Shown here: one piece after another, positions 1 to 8,717 of the stretch
How the letters are laid out: every line of letters starts with the position of its first letter
How positions within the stretch are numbered: position 1 is the stretch's first letter
The notes under the pieces: generated by a model
What the model was told of the DNA's origin: nothing
Database searches by the model: none
The model's input: only the letters and a program-made list of their open reading frames with translations
Source of the DNA: Dactylosporangium siamense
GTDB lineage: Bacteria; Actinomycetota; Actinomycetes; Mycobacteriales; Micromonosporaceae
Direction: 5' to 3'
DNA length: 52,900 bases
Assembly: GCF_016862795.1 (NCBI RefSeq)
Contig: NZ_BONQ01000099.1
Span: 1-52,900, forward strand
Translations under genes and position numbers: made by a program

Positions 1-80
1 CCCCCGCCGCCGCAGCTGCGCTGCGGCAGCTAGCACAGCAACCCCCGCCGCCGCAGCTCCGCTGCGGCAGCTAGCACAGC
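1..80. repeat. Two tandem copies of a 41-bp hairpin unit upstream of rpoZ
   Basis: Bases 1-41 and 42-80 are nearly identical copies. Each holds a perfect inverted repeat GCCGCAG / CTGCGGC with a 5-nt loop that differs by one base between copies. Two more hairpins follow before the gene: GCCAGCC / GGCTGGC (83-105) and CTGGTA / TACCAG (111-127). The array may be the 3' end of an upstream transcription unit (gmk often precedes rpoZ) or act as terminators, but there is no T-run. Confidence 0.8.
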
Positions 81-165
81 GCGCCAGCCAGCACAACCGG
101 CTGGCTCAACCTGGTAGGGTTTACCAGTTCGCGCGCTGTCAATTGGAAAGTCGTGAGGTTGTTTC

Positions 166-432
166 GTGGCCGGAACCGTGGCAGACCCCCAGGGCATCAC
201 CAACCCGCCGATCGACGAACTGCTGGAGAAGACCACCTCGAAGTACGCGCTGGTGATCTTCGCGGCGAAGCGGGCCCGTCAGGTCAACGCCTACTACAGC
301 CAGCTGGGTGAGGGTCTTCTCGAATACGTGGGTCCCCTGGTGGAGACCACGCCGCAGGAGAAGCCGCTGTCCATCGCGCTCCGCGAGATCAACAGTGGCC
401 TGCTGACCGCCGAGCGCATCGAAGAGGTCTAG
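166..432 (+). CDS. rpoZ: DNA-directed RNA polymerase subunit omega
   Basis: The 88-residue product is the small omega subunit, which helps beta-prime fold and RNA polymerase assemble. The family core is visible: N-terminal [17 protein letters not shown], then [12 protein letters not shown], and a C-terminal [14 protein letters not shown]. Length is normal for actinobacteria. The GTG at 166 is preferred because GTGAGG at 153-158 is a suitably spaced ribosome binding site; GTG 178 is the alternative. The next gene, coaBC, follows after 6 nt, an arrangement common in this phylum, and the two are probably co-transcribed. Ordinary codon use, no oddities. Confidence 0.97.
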   Translation: MAGTVADPQGITNPPIDELLEKTTSKYALVIFAAKRARQVNAYYSQLGEGLLEYVGPLVETTPQEKPLSIALREINSGLLTAERIEEV

Positions 433-438
433 TCCGAC

Positions 439-1668
439 ATGCACGCCGAGGACGACGGCGCCGGTGACCGGCCGCGGGTCGTTCTCGGCGTCGCCGGCGG
501 CATCGCCGCCTACAAGGCCTGTGAGCTGCTGCGGCTGCTGACCGAGTCGGGTCACCGGGTGCGGGTCGTGCCGACCGCGGCGGCGCTCACGTTCGTCGGC
601 GAGGCCACCTGGGCCGCCCTGTCCGGCCAGCCGGTCAGCACCGACGTGTGGACCGCGGCGCACGAGGTGCCGCACGTGCGGCTCGGGCGTCAGGCCGACC
701 TCGTCGTGGTCGCGCCCGCCACCGCCGACCTCCTCGCGAAGGCCGCCCACGGGCTCGCCGACGACCTGCTCACCAACACGCTGCTCACCGCCCGGTGCCC
801 GGTGCTCTTCGCGCCCGCCATGCACACCGAGATGTGGGAGCACCCCGCCACCAGTGCCAACGTCGCCCTGCTGCGGGCCCGCGGGGCCGTGGTCCTGGAG
901 CCCGACGTCGGGCGGCTCACCGGCGCCGACACCGGCAAGGGGCGGCTGCCCGCGCCGGCGGCGATCTTCGCCGTCGCGCAGCGGCTGCTGCGCCGCGGTG
1001 ACCTGGCGCCCGACCTGGCCGGGCGGCACGTGGTCGTCACCGCCGGCGGCACCCGGGAGCCGATCGACCCGGTCCGGTTCATCGGCAACCGCTCCTCGGG
1101 CAAGCAGGGCTACGCGATCGCGCGGGCCGCCGTCGCCCGGGGCGCCAAGGTCACGCTCGTCGCGGCCAACGTCGCGCTGGCCGACCCGGCCGGCGTCGAC
1201 CTGGTCAGGGTCGAGACCACCGAGCAGCTGCGGGTCGCGACCCTCGCCGCCGCAGCCACCGCGGACGTCGTCATCATGGCGGCCGCGCCCGCCGACTTCC
1301 GGCCCGCCGTGTTCGCCACCGGCAAGATCAAGAAGGTGGACGGCTCGGCGCCGACCCTCGACCTCGTGACCAACCCGGACATCGCCGCCGAGCTCGGCGC
1401 CGCGAAGCGCGAGGGGCAGGTGCTCGTCGCGTTCGCCGCGGAGACCGCCGCGATCGAGCAGGCCGTCGCCAACGGTCACGAAAAGCTGCTCCGCAAGCGG
1501 GCGGATCTCATCGTGGTGAACGAGGTCGGCGTGGACAAGACCTTCGGCGCCGAGCGCAACCAGGCGGTCATTCTGGGCGCCGACGGCACCCGTGACGCGT
1601 TGCCCGAGCTGTCCAAAGACGACTTAGCCGATAGGATTTTGGACACTGTGCTCGCCCGTTTGCCCTGA
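439..1668 (+). CDS. coaBC: Bifunctional phosphopantothenoylcysteine decarboxylase / phosphopantothenate-cysteine ligase
   Basis: 409 residues, the normal CoaBC size. It makes 4'-phosphopantetheine in two cytosolic steps of coenzyme A synthesis. The N-terminal CoaC flavoprotein half (about 12-190) has GVAGGIAAYKA, a conserved His in PHVRL (79) and the substrate motif PAMHTEMW (126-133). The CoaB half (about 194-409) shows TAGGTREPIDPVRFIGNRSS, AAAPADFRP and KIKK. Two CoaC positions differ from the E. coli enzyme: His replaces Asn in PxMNxxMW, and the flap reads GADTGKGR with no Cys. Start is ATG 439, 6 nt after rpoZ; only a weak GAGG lies upstream, so translational coupling is likely. Confidence 0.96.
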   Translation: MHAEDDGAGDRPRVVLGVAGGIAAYKACELLRLLTESGHRVRVVPTAAALTFVGEATWAALSGQPVSTDVWTAAHEVPHVRLGRQADLVVVAPATADLLAKAAHGLADDLLTNTLLTARCPVLFAPAMHTEMWEHPATSANVALLRARGAVVLEPDVGRLTGADTGKGRLPAPAAIFAVAQRLLRRGDLAPDLAGRHVVVTAGGTREPIDPVRFIGNRSSGKQGYAIARAAVARGAKVTLVAANVALADPAGVDLVRVETTEQLRVATLAAAATADVVIMAAAPADFRPAVFATGKIKKVDGSAPTLDLVTNPDIAAELGAAKREGQVLVAFAAETAAIEQAVANGHEKLLRKRADLIVVNEVGVDKTFGAERNQAVILGADGTRDALPELSKDDLADRILDTVLARLP

Positions 1669-1715
1669 TCGTGCCGGTTCTGCGAGGGTGAGGCGGCCCG
1701 GACGTCCCCATGCGT

Positions 1716-1746
1716 TTGCCGGTGCGGGAGTGTCAGGTCGTACACT
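1716..1746 (+). promoter_or_regulatory. Candidate housekeeping promoter of metK
   Basis: TTGCCG (1716-1721) and TACACT (1741-1746) are separated by 19 nt and would give a leader of about 40 nt with GAGGAG (1781-1786) before the TTG start. No SAM riboswitch fold was recognised in this 123-nt spacer. Confidence 0.4.
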
Positions 1747-1791
1747 GCTGCGAAACCTAGTAACCCGACGTCGTACCCCTGAGGAGCACCA

Positions 1792-2985
1792 TTGGCCCGC
1801 CGCCTGTTCACGTCAGAGTCGGTCACCGAAGGTCACCCCGACAAGATCGCCGATCAGATCAGCGACGGCATTCTCGACGCGCTCCTCACGCAGGACGCCC
1901 GCAGTCGGGTCGCCGTTGAGACGCTGATCACCACCGGCCAGGTCCACGTCGCCGGCGAGGTGACCACGACCGCGTATGCCGACATCGCCAAGATCGTCCG
2001 CGAGACGATCCTCGGCATCGGCTACGACTCGTCCAAGAAGGGCTTCGACGGCGCCTCGTGCGGCGTGAGCGTGTCGATCGGTGCGCAGTCGCCGGACATC
2101 GCGCAGGGCGTCGACTCGGCCATCGAGGTCCGCGAGGGCTCCGGCGGCGACAACCTCGACCTGCAGGGCGCCGGCGACCAGGGCATGATGTTCGGCTTCG
2201 CGTGCAGCGAGACGCCGGAGCTGATGCCGCTGCCGATCGCGCTCGCGCACCGGCTGGCCCGCCGCCTCTCCGCGGTCCGCAAGGACGGCACGATCCCCTA
2301 CCTGCGGCCCGACGGCAAGACCCAGGTCACCATCGAGTACGACGGGCTGCGCCCGGTCCGGCTGCACACGGTCGTCGTGTCCAGCCAGCACGCGCCCGAC
2401 ATCTCGCTCGAGTCGCTGCTGACCCCCGACGTGCGCGAGCACGTCATCGCCCCCGAGCTCGAGGGCCTGGGGCTGGAGACCGAGGGTTACCGGCTGCTGG
2501 TCAACCCGACCGGCCGCTTCGAGATCGGTGGCCCGATGGGCGACGCCGGCCTCACCGGCCGCAAGATCATCGTCGACACCTACGGCGGCTACGCCCGCCA
2601 CGGCGGCGGCGCGTTCTCCGGCAAGGACCCGTCGAAGGTCGACCGGTCCGCCGCGTACGCCACCCGCTGGGTCGCCAAGAACGTCGTCGCGGCCGGCCTG
2701 GCCGAGCGCTGCGAGGTCCAGGTCGCCTACGCGATCGGCAAGGCGCACCCGGTCTCGCTGTTCGTGGAGACCTTCGGCACCGAGGTCGTGCCGGTCGAGC
2801 GGATCGAGAAGGCCATCAACGAGGTCTTCGACCTGCGCCCGGCCGCGATCATCCGCGACCTCGACCTGCTCAAGCCGGTCTACCAGCAGACCGCGGCCTA
2901 CGGTCACTTCGGCCGCGAGCTGCCCGGCTTCACGTGGGAGCAGACGAGCCGCACCGCCGAGCTGAAGTCCGCTGCCGGCGCCTGA
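1792..2985 (+). CDS. metK: S-adenosylmethionine synthetase
   Basis: 397 residues, a full-length MetK that makes SAM from ATP and methionine in the cytosol. Visible motifs: [19 protein letters not shown] (ATP binding, near residues 11-30), the [10 protein letters not shown] methionine/ATP loop, and the P-loop-like [19 protein letters not shown]. It starts with TTG; GAGGAG 5 nt upstream and alignment with the family N-terminus ([17 protein letters not shown]) decide this start. It ends in a strong hairpin at 2997-3039. Its product feeds methyltransferases such as RsmB and TsnR encoded further along. Confidence 0.97.
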   Translation: MARRLFTSESVTEGHPDKIADQISDGILDALLTQDARSRVAVETLITTGQVHVAGEVTTTAYADIAKIVRETILGIGYDSSKKGFDGASCGVSVSIGAQSPDIAQGVDSAIEVREGSGGDNLDLQGAGDQGMMFGFACSETPELMPLPIALAHRLARRLSAVRKDGTIPYLRPDGKTQVTIEYDGLRPVRLHTVVVSSQHAPDISLESLLTPDVREHVIAPELEGLGLETEGYRLLVNPTGRFEIGGPMGDAGLTGRKIIVDTYGGYARHGGGAFSGKDPSKVDRSAAYATRWVAKNVVAAGLAERCEVQVAYAIGKAHPVSLFVETFGTEVVPVERIEKAINEVFDLRPAAIIRDLDLLKPVYQQTAAYGHFGRELPGFTWEQTSRTAELKSAAGA

Positions 2986-2996
2986 TCACCACTTCG

Positions 2997-3039
2997 ACGT
3001 TGGCCGATCAGTCTGATCCTCAGGTTGATCGGCCAACGT
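2997..3039 (+). terminator. Strong stem-loop after metK
   Basis: A perfect 14-bp stem, ACGTTGGCCGATCA (2997-3010) with TGATCGGCCAACGT (3026-3039), and a 15-nt loop begin 11 nt after the metK stop codon. The flank is CTATTTCT, not a clean T-run. It overlaps the only canonical in-frame start upstream of priA, so it may also affect priA expression. Confidence 0.7.
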
Positions 3040-5462
3040 CTATTTCTGGGCCGGTCGGTGAGGACGCCTCCGCCCTATCACAGGACGGTCTCTTCCCATC
3101 GCTGGATCCGATCGGGAAGAAAGCCGCCGGGCGCGATGCCACAAAGCCCGCGGGAAAGGCCGCCGCGGAACGGGTCGCGGGACGCGCGAAGACCACCGGG
3201 AAGGCCCGCACCGCGAAGTCGGCCCCACCCCGCGAGGCCGCCGCGGACCTGCCGGTCGCGCGGATCTGCGTCGACGTGCCCCTGCCACACCTCGACCGGC
3301 CGTTCGACTACCTCGTGCCGGCCGCCGCCGACGCCACCGCCCGGCCCGGCGTACGGGTGAAGGTGCGCTTCGCCGGCCAGCTCGTCGACGGGTACCTCCT
3401 GGAACGGGTCGCCGAGTCCGGGCACGAGGGGCGGCTCGCGTTCCTGGACAAGGTCGTCTCGCCGGAGCCGGTGCTGCGCCCGGAGATCGCGGCCCTCGCC
3501 AGGGAGATCGCCGACCGCTACGCGGGCACCATGTCCGACGTCCTGCGCCTGGCGATCCCGCCCCGGCACGTCCGCGCCGAGCAGTCCGCCCCGACCCTGG
3601 AACCCGCCGACCCGGCAGCTGACCCGGAACCCGCCGGCCCGGAACCGGCCGTCCCGGCAGACGCTCGGCAACCCACCAGCCAAGAATCCGCCGACCCGGC
3701 AGTGGCCCCGGAACCCGCCGGCCAGGAACCCGCCGACCCGGCAGCGGCCCCGGAACCGGCAGTGGCCCCGGAACCGGCAGCGGCCCCGGAACCCGCAGGC
3801 CCAGAATCCGCCGACCCGGCAGCGGCTCCGCAACCCGCCGGCCAGGACCGGGTCCAGGCTCCGGTCGTCGCGCCGGCCCAAGTCCAGGCCCAAGTCCAGG
3901 CCCAGGCGCCGGTCGTCCCGGGCGCCGGCTGGGGCAGGTACACCGCCGGGACCGCGCTGCTGCGGGCCCTCGGCGACGGGCGCAGACCGCACGCCGTGTG
4001 GACCGCGCTGCCCGGCGAGGACTGGCCCGCCCGGCTCGCCGAGGCCGCCGCGACCGCGCTCACCGGCGGGCGCGGCGCGCTGATCGTCGTCGCCGACGCC
4101 CGCGACCTGGACCGGCTCGACACCGCGATGACCACCGCCCTCGGCGGCACCGGATCACACGTCGCGCTGTCCGCCGCGCTCGGCCCCGCGGAACGGTACC
4201 GGCGCTTCCTCGCCGCCGCCCGGGGCGTCGCCCGCGTCGTCATCGGCACCCGCGCCGCCTGCTTCGCCCCCGTCGCCGGCCTCGGCCTCGTCGCCATCTG
4301 GGACGACGGCGACGACCTGCACGCCGAACCCAGGGCGCCGTACCCGCACGCCCGGCAGGTCCTCCTCACCCGCGCCGAACAGGCCGGCTGCGGGATCATC
4401 GTCGGCGGGTTCGCGCGCACCGCGGAGGCCCAGCAGCTCGTCGAGGCCGGCTGGGCGATCGAGGTCAGCGCCGACCGGACCGTCGTGCGGCGGCACATGC
4501 CGCAGGTGGTGACCGTCGGCGAGGACGACCAGATGGCCCGCGACCCGGGCGCCGTATCGGCCCGGCTGCCCAGCGCCGCCTGGCGGGCCGCCCGCGACGC
4601 CCTGCTGCGGGACACGCCGGTGCTCATCCAGGTGCCGCGGCGCGGGTACATCCCGTCGGTCGCCTGCGCCGAGTGCTACACCGCGTCGCGCTGCCCCAAC
4701 TGCTCCGGACCCCTCGCGCTGCCGTCGGCGACCGCGCCGCCGTCGTGCCGGTGGTGCGGCCGGGTCGCCGCCGCGTACTCGTGCCCCGAATGCGGCAGCC
4801 GGCGCCTGCGCGCGTCCGTCGTCGGCGCGCGACGCACCGCGGAGGAACTCGCCCGGGCGTTCCCGGACACCCCGGTGCGCACGTCCGGCCGCGACGGCGT
4901 CCTCGCCACGGTCCCCGGCGACGCGTCGATCGTCGTGTCGACCCCGGGCGCGGAACCCGTCGCCGCCGGCGGGTACGGCGCCGTGCTCCTCCTCGACAGC
5001 TGGGCCCTGCTGACCCGGGCCGACCTGCGCGGCACCGAGGAGGCGCTGCGCCGGTGGCTGACCGCCGCGTCCCTGGCCCGCCACACCGGCCAGGTCGTCG
5101 TCGTCGCCGACGCGTCCCTCGCCGTCGTGCAGGCGCTCGTCCGGTTCGACCCGGGCTGGCTCGCCGCCCGCGAACTCGCCGACCGGCGCGACCTCGGCTT
5201 CCCGCCGGTGGTGCGGATGGCGTCGCTCACCGGTACCCCCGCCGCCGTCGCCGACCTCCTCGCCCTCGCGAAACTCCCACCCGGCGCCGAGGTCCTCGGC
5301 CCCGTCCCCGCCGACGAAGGGCAGGAACGGATGCTGGTGCGCACCGGCCGGGCCGGCGGCCGGGCCCTGGCCCTCGCGCTGCGCACCGCCGCCGGGCTCC
5401 GCTCCGCCCGCAAGGCCGGCGACCCCGTCCGGGTCCAGGTCGACCCCCTGGACCTGGTGTGA
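3000..5462 (+). CDS. priA: PriA-like primosomal protein N', degenerate helicase; start uncertain
   Basis: Homology to replication-restart PriA begins near 3243 (VARICVDVPLPHLDRPFDYL) and runs to the stop. The zinc-binding region keeps its four CxxC pairs (4668-4797). As is usual for actinobacterial PriA, the helicase has lost its motifs: the Walker A site reads LTGGRGALIVVAD with no GKT, and the DEAH box is replaced by WDDGDD. A 115-residue Ala/Pro/Glu/Gln-rich insert (3587-3930) separates the N-terminal DNA-binding domain from the rest. In frame, no ATG, GTG or TTG exists between TTG 3000, which lies inside the metK hairpin, and GTG 3276, which would cut into the conserved domain. TTG 3000 is given as the outer limit; a rare start such as ATT 3042 is possible. 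Confidence 0.85.
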   Translation: MADQSDPQVDRPTSISGPVGEDASALSQDGLFPSLDPIGKKAAGRDATKPAGKAAAERVAGRAKTTGKARTAKSAPPREAAADLPVARICVDVPLPHLDRPFDYLVPAAADATARPGVRVKVRFAGQLVDGYLLERVAESGHEGRLAFLDKVVSPEPVLRPEIAALAREIADRYAGTMSDVLRLAIPPRHVRAEQSAPTLEPADPAADPEPAGPEPAVPADARQPTSQESADPAVAPEPAGQEPADPAAAPEPAVAPEPAAAPEPAGPESADPAAAPQPAGQDRVQAPVVAPAQVQAQVQAQAPVVPGAGWGRYTAGTALLRALGDGRRPHAVWTALPGEDWPARLAEAAATALTGGRGALIVVADARDLDRLDTAMTTALGGTGSHVALSAALGPAERYRRFLAAARGVARVVIGTRAACFAPVAGLGLVAIWDDGDDLHAEPRAPYPHARQVLLTRAEQAGCGIIVGGFARTAEAQQLVEAGWAIEVSADRTVVRRHMPQVVTVGEDDQMARDPGAVSARLPSAAWRAARDALLRDTPVLIQVPRRGYIPSVACAECYTASRCPNCSGPLALPSATAPPSCRWCGRVAAAYSCPECGSRRLRASVVGARRTAEELARAFPDTPVRTSGRDGVLATVPGDASIVVSTPGAEPVAAGGYGAVLLLDSWALLTRADLRGTEEALRRWLTAASLARHTGQVVVVADASLAVVQALVRFDPGWLAARELADRRDLGFPPVVRMASLTGTPAAVADLLALAKLPPGAEVLGPVPADEGQERMLVRTGRAGGRALALALRTAAGLRSARKAGDPVRVQVDPLDLV
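3587..3930 (+). repeat. Low-complexity A/P/E/Q-coding repeats inside priA
   Basis: Imperfect repeats built on GACCCGGCAGCGGCCCCGGA encode runs such as DPAAAPEPA and end in three short GTCCAGGCCCAA units (QVQAQVQAQ). The stretch probably forms a disordered linker and is likely length-variable between strains. Confidence 0.85.
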
Positions 5463-6223
5463 CGCCCCCGCCGGGCGTCCTCGCCCACGCCGCGGCCCTT
5501 GCCGGGGCGCTCGCGGGGGAGCACGACGACGTCGTCGGGGTGTACCTGCACGGGTCCGCGGTCCTCGGCGGGTTCCGGGCGCCGACCAGCGACGTCGACG
5601 TCCTCGTCGTCGTCCGCGCGACCCGCCCCGAAGACGCCCAGCGGGCGCTCGGCGCACGCCTCGCCGCGGTCCCCGGCTGCCCCGGCAGCGGGATCGAGCT
5701 CAGCGTCATCACCGCCGCGACCGCCGCCGACCTCGGCGACTGCCCGTTCGAGGTGCACGTCAACACCACCGCCGGCACCCCCTTCGTGGTGCCCGGCGCC
5801 GGTCACGCCGGCGACCCGGACCTGATCCTGCACAGCGCGGTCTGCCGGGCGCACGGCGTCGCGGTCACCGGCCCGCCGCCCGCGGACGTGTTCGGCGCCG
5901 TCGACCGCGGCCGGATCCTCGCGGCGATGATCGCCGAGCTGGCGGCGCCGTCGTTGCAGCAGGCCGCGGTGTACGCGGTGCTGAACGCCTGCCGCGCCAG
6001 CCGCTTCGCGGCGGAGGACCGGCTGGGTTCGAAGCTCGAGGGCGGCGAGTGGTTCCTGCGCCGGCACGGGCCGAACCCGGTCGTCGGCGCGGCGCTGACC
6101 GCCCAGCGGCACGGCAGGCACGCGCCGTTCACCCGCACCGGCCTGGTCGGCGTGATCCGCGACGCCAGAGCGTTCGTCACCACCGTCCGGGAGGAGCTGC
6201 TGGCCGCACAGCGCACCGGCTAG
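5459..6223 (+). CDS. Nucleotidyltransferase resembling aminoglycoside adenylyltransferase (AadA/ANT(9) type)
   Basis: 254 residues. The N-terminus has the nucleotidyltransferase core YLHGSAVLGGFRAPTSDVDV: the GS loop followed by SDVD metal-binding aspartates, then GIELSVIT supplying the possible general-base Glu. The C-terminal helical half (LGSKLEGGEWFLRRHG) resembles the AadA C-terminal domain (DUF4111). Known relatives transfer AMP from ATP to spectinomycin, streptomycin or related drugs, but many chromosomal members are untested, so substrate is unknown. The GTG start (5459) overlaps the priA stop by 4 nt, implying translational coupling. It ends in a repetitive spacer shared with the convergent kinase gene. 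Confidence 0.8.
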   Translation: MTPPPGVLAHAAALAGALAGEHDDVVGVYLHGSAVLGGFRAPTSDVDVLVVVRATRPEDAQRALGARLAAVPGCPGSGIELSVITAATAADLGDCPFEVHVNTTAGTPFVVPGAGHAGDPDLILHSAVCRAHGVAVTGPPPADVFGAVDRGRILAAMIAELAAPSLQQAAVYAVLNACRASRFAAEDRLGSKLEGGEWFLRRHGPNPVVGAALTAQRHGRHAPFTRTGLVGVIRDARAFVTTVREELLAAQRTG

Positions 6224-6232
6224 CCCGCGTCG

Positions 6233-6375
6233 CCACGTTGCGCCGGCCCGGTTCAGGCCGACCCGTTCAGGCCGGGCCGTGGGTTCAGGCTGGGCCGTGC
6301 GGTCAGGCCAGGCCGGTCGGGCCGGTTGGGCCGGTTGGGCCGGTCGGTGCGGTCAGGCGGGGCCGGGCCGTGTGG
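6233..6375. repeat. GGCCGG/GGTCAGG-rich simple repeats between convergent genes
   Basis: Variants of GTTCAGGCCG and three consecutive copies of GGGCCGGTT fill the spacer between the nucleotidyltransferase and kinase genes. No open frame of interest and no clean hairpin terminator was seen; the direct repeats may have grown by slippage. Confidence 0.7.
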
Positions 6376-6948
6376 TCAGGTCGGGTCGATCAGGGCTCTC
6401 ACGGTCTCCGGGAGCGGCGGGGCGCCGTCACGGTTGTCGACCTCGAGGTGCGCGACGGCCGGTGGGCGGTCCGGCGGGATCGCGGCGAGGAAGGCGTCCC
6501 AGCGGTCGAGTTTCTGCCCGTCGCGGCGCGAGCCGCGGGCGAGCAGCCGGGCCCGCAGCGTCGCCGGGTCGGACCGCACCCACACCAGGCGGACCGGTTC
6601 GCCGCCGAGCGCGGACACGAACCCCGCCCACTTGCCGGGGTCCGAGATCTGGCCGGTGAACGGCGCGGACAGCACGACCGGGCAGCCGCGGGCGCGGATC
6701 TCGCGGGCCGTCGCGGCCAGCCCCGCGTACTCGTGCAGCTTGACGTTGGCGTCGTACCAGACACCCTCGTGCTCACCGGGCGGCCGGCCGGCGGCGGCCA
6801 GGGTGGCGGCGACGAACCCGCCGTAGACGGTGTCCTTGTCCAGCAGCGCCGGGGGAGGGTCGAGCAGTCCGATCAGCAGGTCCGCGACGGTGGACTTGCC
6901 CGCACCCGGCGGACCCGCCACCACCCAGACCGCGCCCGGTTCGCTCAC
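6376..6948 (-). CDS. P-loop NTPase / small-molecule kinase-like protein
   Basis: 190 residues with a clear Walker A near the N-terminus ([12 protein letters not shown]) and the single-domain length of gluconokinase/shikimate-kinase-like or zeta-toxin-like AAA kinases. A lid-like Arg-rich stretch ([19 protein letters not shown]) fits phosphotransfer. The acceptor cannot be named. Start is GTG 6948 with GGAGG 7 nt upstream. It lies 28 nt downstream of the ABC exporter gene on the same strand and is probably the last gene of that operon. No antitoxin-like partner is visible. Confidence 0.75.
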   Translation of the reverse strand: MSEPGAVWVVAGPPGAGKSTVADLLIGLLDPPPALLDKDTVYGGFVAATLAAAGRPPGEHEGVWYDANVKLHEYAGLAATAREIRARGCPVVLSAPFTGQISDPGKWAGFVSALGGEPVRLVWVRSDPATLRARLLARGSRRDGQKLDRWDAFLAAIPPDRPPAVAHLEVDNRDGAPPLPETVRALIDPT

Positions 6949-6976
6949 CCGGCGGCCTCCGTGGCGCTCCGGCCCC

Positions 6977-8707
6977 TCATGAGACCAGCAGCTGGTTGGT
7001 GGCGAGCTCCCGGTACAGGTCGCTGGTCTCCAGGAGGTCGGCGTGCCGGCCGACGGCGGCGACCCGGCCGCCCTCCATGACCACGATCTGGTCCGCGTCG
7101 ACGACGGTCGACAGGCGGTGCGCGACGACGATCATCGTCCGATTGTGCGCCACGGTGTCGATCGCCTGGCGCAATGCCACCTCGTTGCGCGCGTCGAGGT
7201 TGGACGTCGGCTCGTCCAGCAGCAGGATCGGCGGCGCCGCCAGGAGCGTCCGGGCGATCGCGAGACGCTGCCGCTCCCCGCCGGACAGCAGCACGCCGCC
7301 CTCACCGACCTGCGCGTCGAGCCCGAGCGGGGTCCGCGCCACGATGTCGGCGAGGTTCACGGCGTCGAGCACCTCGAACATCTGCGCGTCCGACGCCTCC
7401 GGCGCGGCCAGGCGCAGGTTGTCCCGCAGCGTGCCCGCCAGGACCGGGGCCTCCTGCTCGACGTAGCCGAGCTGGGCGCGCAGCACCCGCCGCGGCAGGT
7501 CCCGCACGTCGACGCCGGCGACCCGGACGGCGCCGGCGGTCGTGTCGTAGAACCGTTCGACGAGCTGCAGCAGCGTCGACTTGCCCGCGCCGGAGGGGCC
7601 GACGAGGGCGGTGCGGGTCCCGTACGCGACGGAGAACGACACGTCGCGGACGACCGGCTCCAGGGCGCCCGAGTAGCCGAACGTCACCCCGTCGAACGCG
7701 ACCGCGACCGGGGTGTCGGCGATCGCCGCGGTGCCCGCGTCCTCCTCGAGCGGCACGACGAGGATGTCCTGCATGCGTTGCAGCGCGCCGAGCCCCGTCT
7801 GCAGCTGGGTGTACGCGTGCAGCGCCTGACCGATTGGCATGACCAGGAAGAACAGGTACAGCACGAACGCGACGAGATCACCGACGGAGATGCTGCCGTT
7901 GGCCACGCGGGCGCCACCGACGCCGAGCAGCAGCAGGAACGCGCCCTGGATCGCGGCGACACTGGCCGGGCCGACGAGCGCCTGCAGCTTCGCGATCCGC
8001 ACGCCCGCGCGGTACGCCTCCTCGGCGCCGGCCTCGACGGTGCCGGCCTCGCGCTCCTCGGCGTTGCTCGCCCGGATCGTGCGGGCCGCGGTGAGGGCCC
8101 GCTCCACGGCGCTGGTCATGTCCCCGATGCGGGCCTGCGCCTCCTGCGACGCCGGCCGGACCCGGCGGGAGAAGATCACCGCGATCGACAGGCCGAGCGC
8201 CAGACCACCACCGGCGGTGAGGAAGAGGATCGGGTCGAGCAGCAGCATCGCGGTCGCGGCGCCGGCGACCATCACGGCGCCGGTGACGATCTCGAACAAC
8301 CCGGACGTGACGACGGCCCGCAGCAGCGTCGTGTCCGCGCCGACGCGGGACAGCAGGTCGCCGGTGCGGCGCTGGTCGTACTCGGCGATCGGCAGCCGCA
8401 GCAGGTGCCGGGTCAGCCGCCGCCGGGCGGTCAGGACCAGACCCTCCGCGGTGCGCTGCAGCAGGAAGTCGCGCAGCGCGTTGAGCAGCGCCACCACGAC
8501 GAGGACCACGACCAGCAGCGCGACGGTCCGCCCGACCGCCCGCGACGCCTGCAGCCCGTCGAGGACGTCGCGGGTCAGCAGCGGCTGGGCGAGGGTCGTG
8601 ACGGACCCGAGCAGCGACAGCACGGCCACGACGGCGAGCGTCCGGCGGTGGTCACTCAGGTAGGGCAGCAGTGAGCGCAGCGAGACGGTGTCCTTCTTGG
8701 TGGCCAC
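6977..8707 (-). CDS. ABC exporter half-transporter (fused membrane and ATPase domains)
   Basis: 576 residues, type IV exporter architecture. An N-terminal six-helix transmembrane domain (about 20-310) is followed by a nucleotide-binding domain with Walker [10 protein letters not shown] (370-378), signature LSGGERQR (474-481), Walker B ILLLDEP (494-500) and switch His530 in AHRLST. One chain would homodimerise and export lipids, drugs or peptides; the substrate is not readable from sequence. The GTG start at 8707 is preceded by TAGCCT 7 nt upstream, whose TAG is the amidohydrolase stop codon, so it may have its own leaderless promoter as well as read-through from upstream. Confidence 0.92.
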   Translation of the reverse strand: MATKKDTVSLRSLLPYLSDHRRTLAVVAVLSLLGSVTTLAQPLLTRDVLDGLQASRAVGRTVALLVVVLVVVALLNALRDFLLQRTAEGLVLTARRRLTRHLLRLPIAEYDQRRTGDLLSRVGADTTLLRAVVTSGLFEIVTGAVMVAGAATAMLLLDPILFLTAGGGLALGLSIAVIFSRRVRPASQEAQARIGDMTSAVERALTAARTIRASNAEEREAGTVEAGAEEAYRAGVRIAKLQALVGPASVAAIQGAFLLLLGVGGARVANGSISVGDLVAFVLYLFFLVMPIGQALHAYTQLQTGLGALQRMQDILVVPLEEDAGTAAIADTPVAVAFDGVTFGYSGALEPVVRDVSFSVAYGTRTALVGPSGAGKSTLLQLVERFYDTTAGAVRVAGVDVRDLPRRVLRAQLGYVEQEAPVLAGTLRDNLRLAAPEASDAQMFEVLDAVNLADIVARTPLGLDAQVGEGGVLLSGGERQRLAIARTLLAAPPILLLDEPTSNLDARNEVALRQAIDTVAHNRTMIVVAHRLSTVVDADQIVVMEGGRVAAVGRHADLLETSDLYRELATNQLLVS

Positions 8708-8717
8708 CCCGTCGAGG

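Noticed and set aside
1669-1791. SAM riboswitch before metK
   Set aside because: No SAM-I/II/III core sequences or nested helices could be found; only a promoter-like pair and a ribosome binding site.
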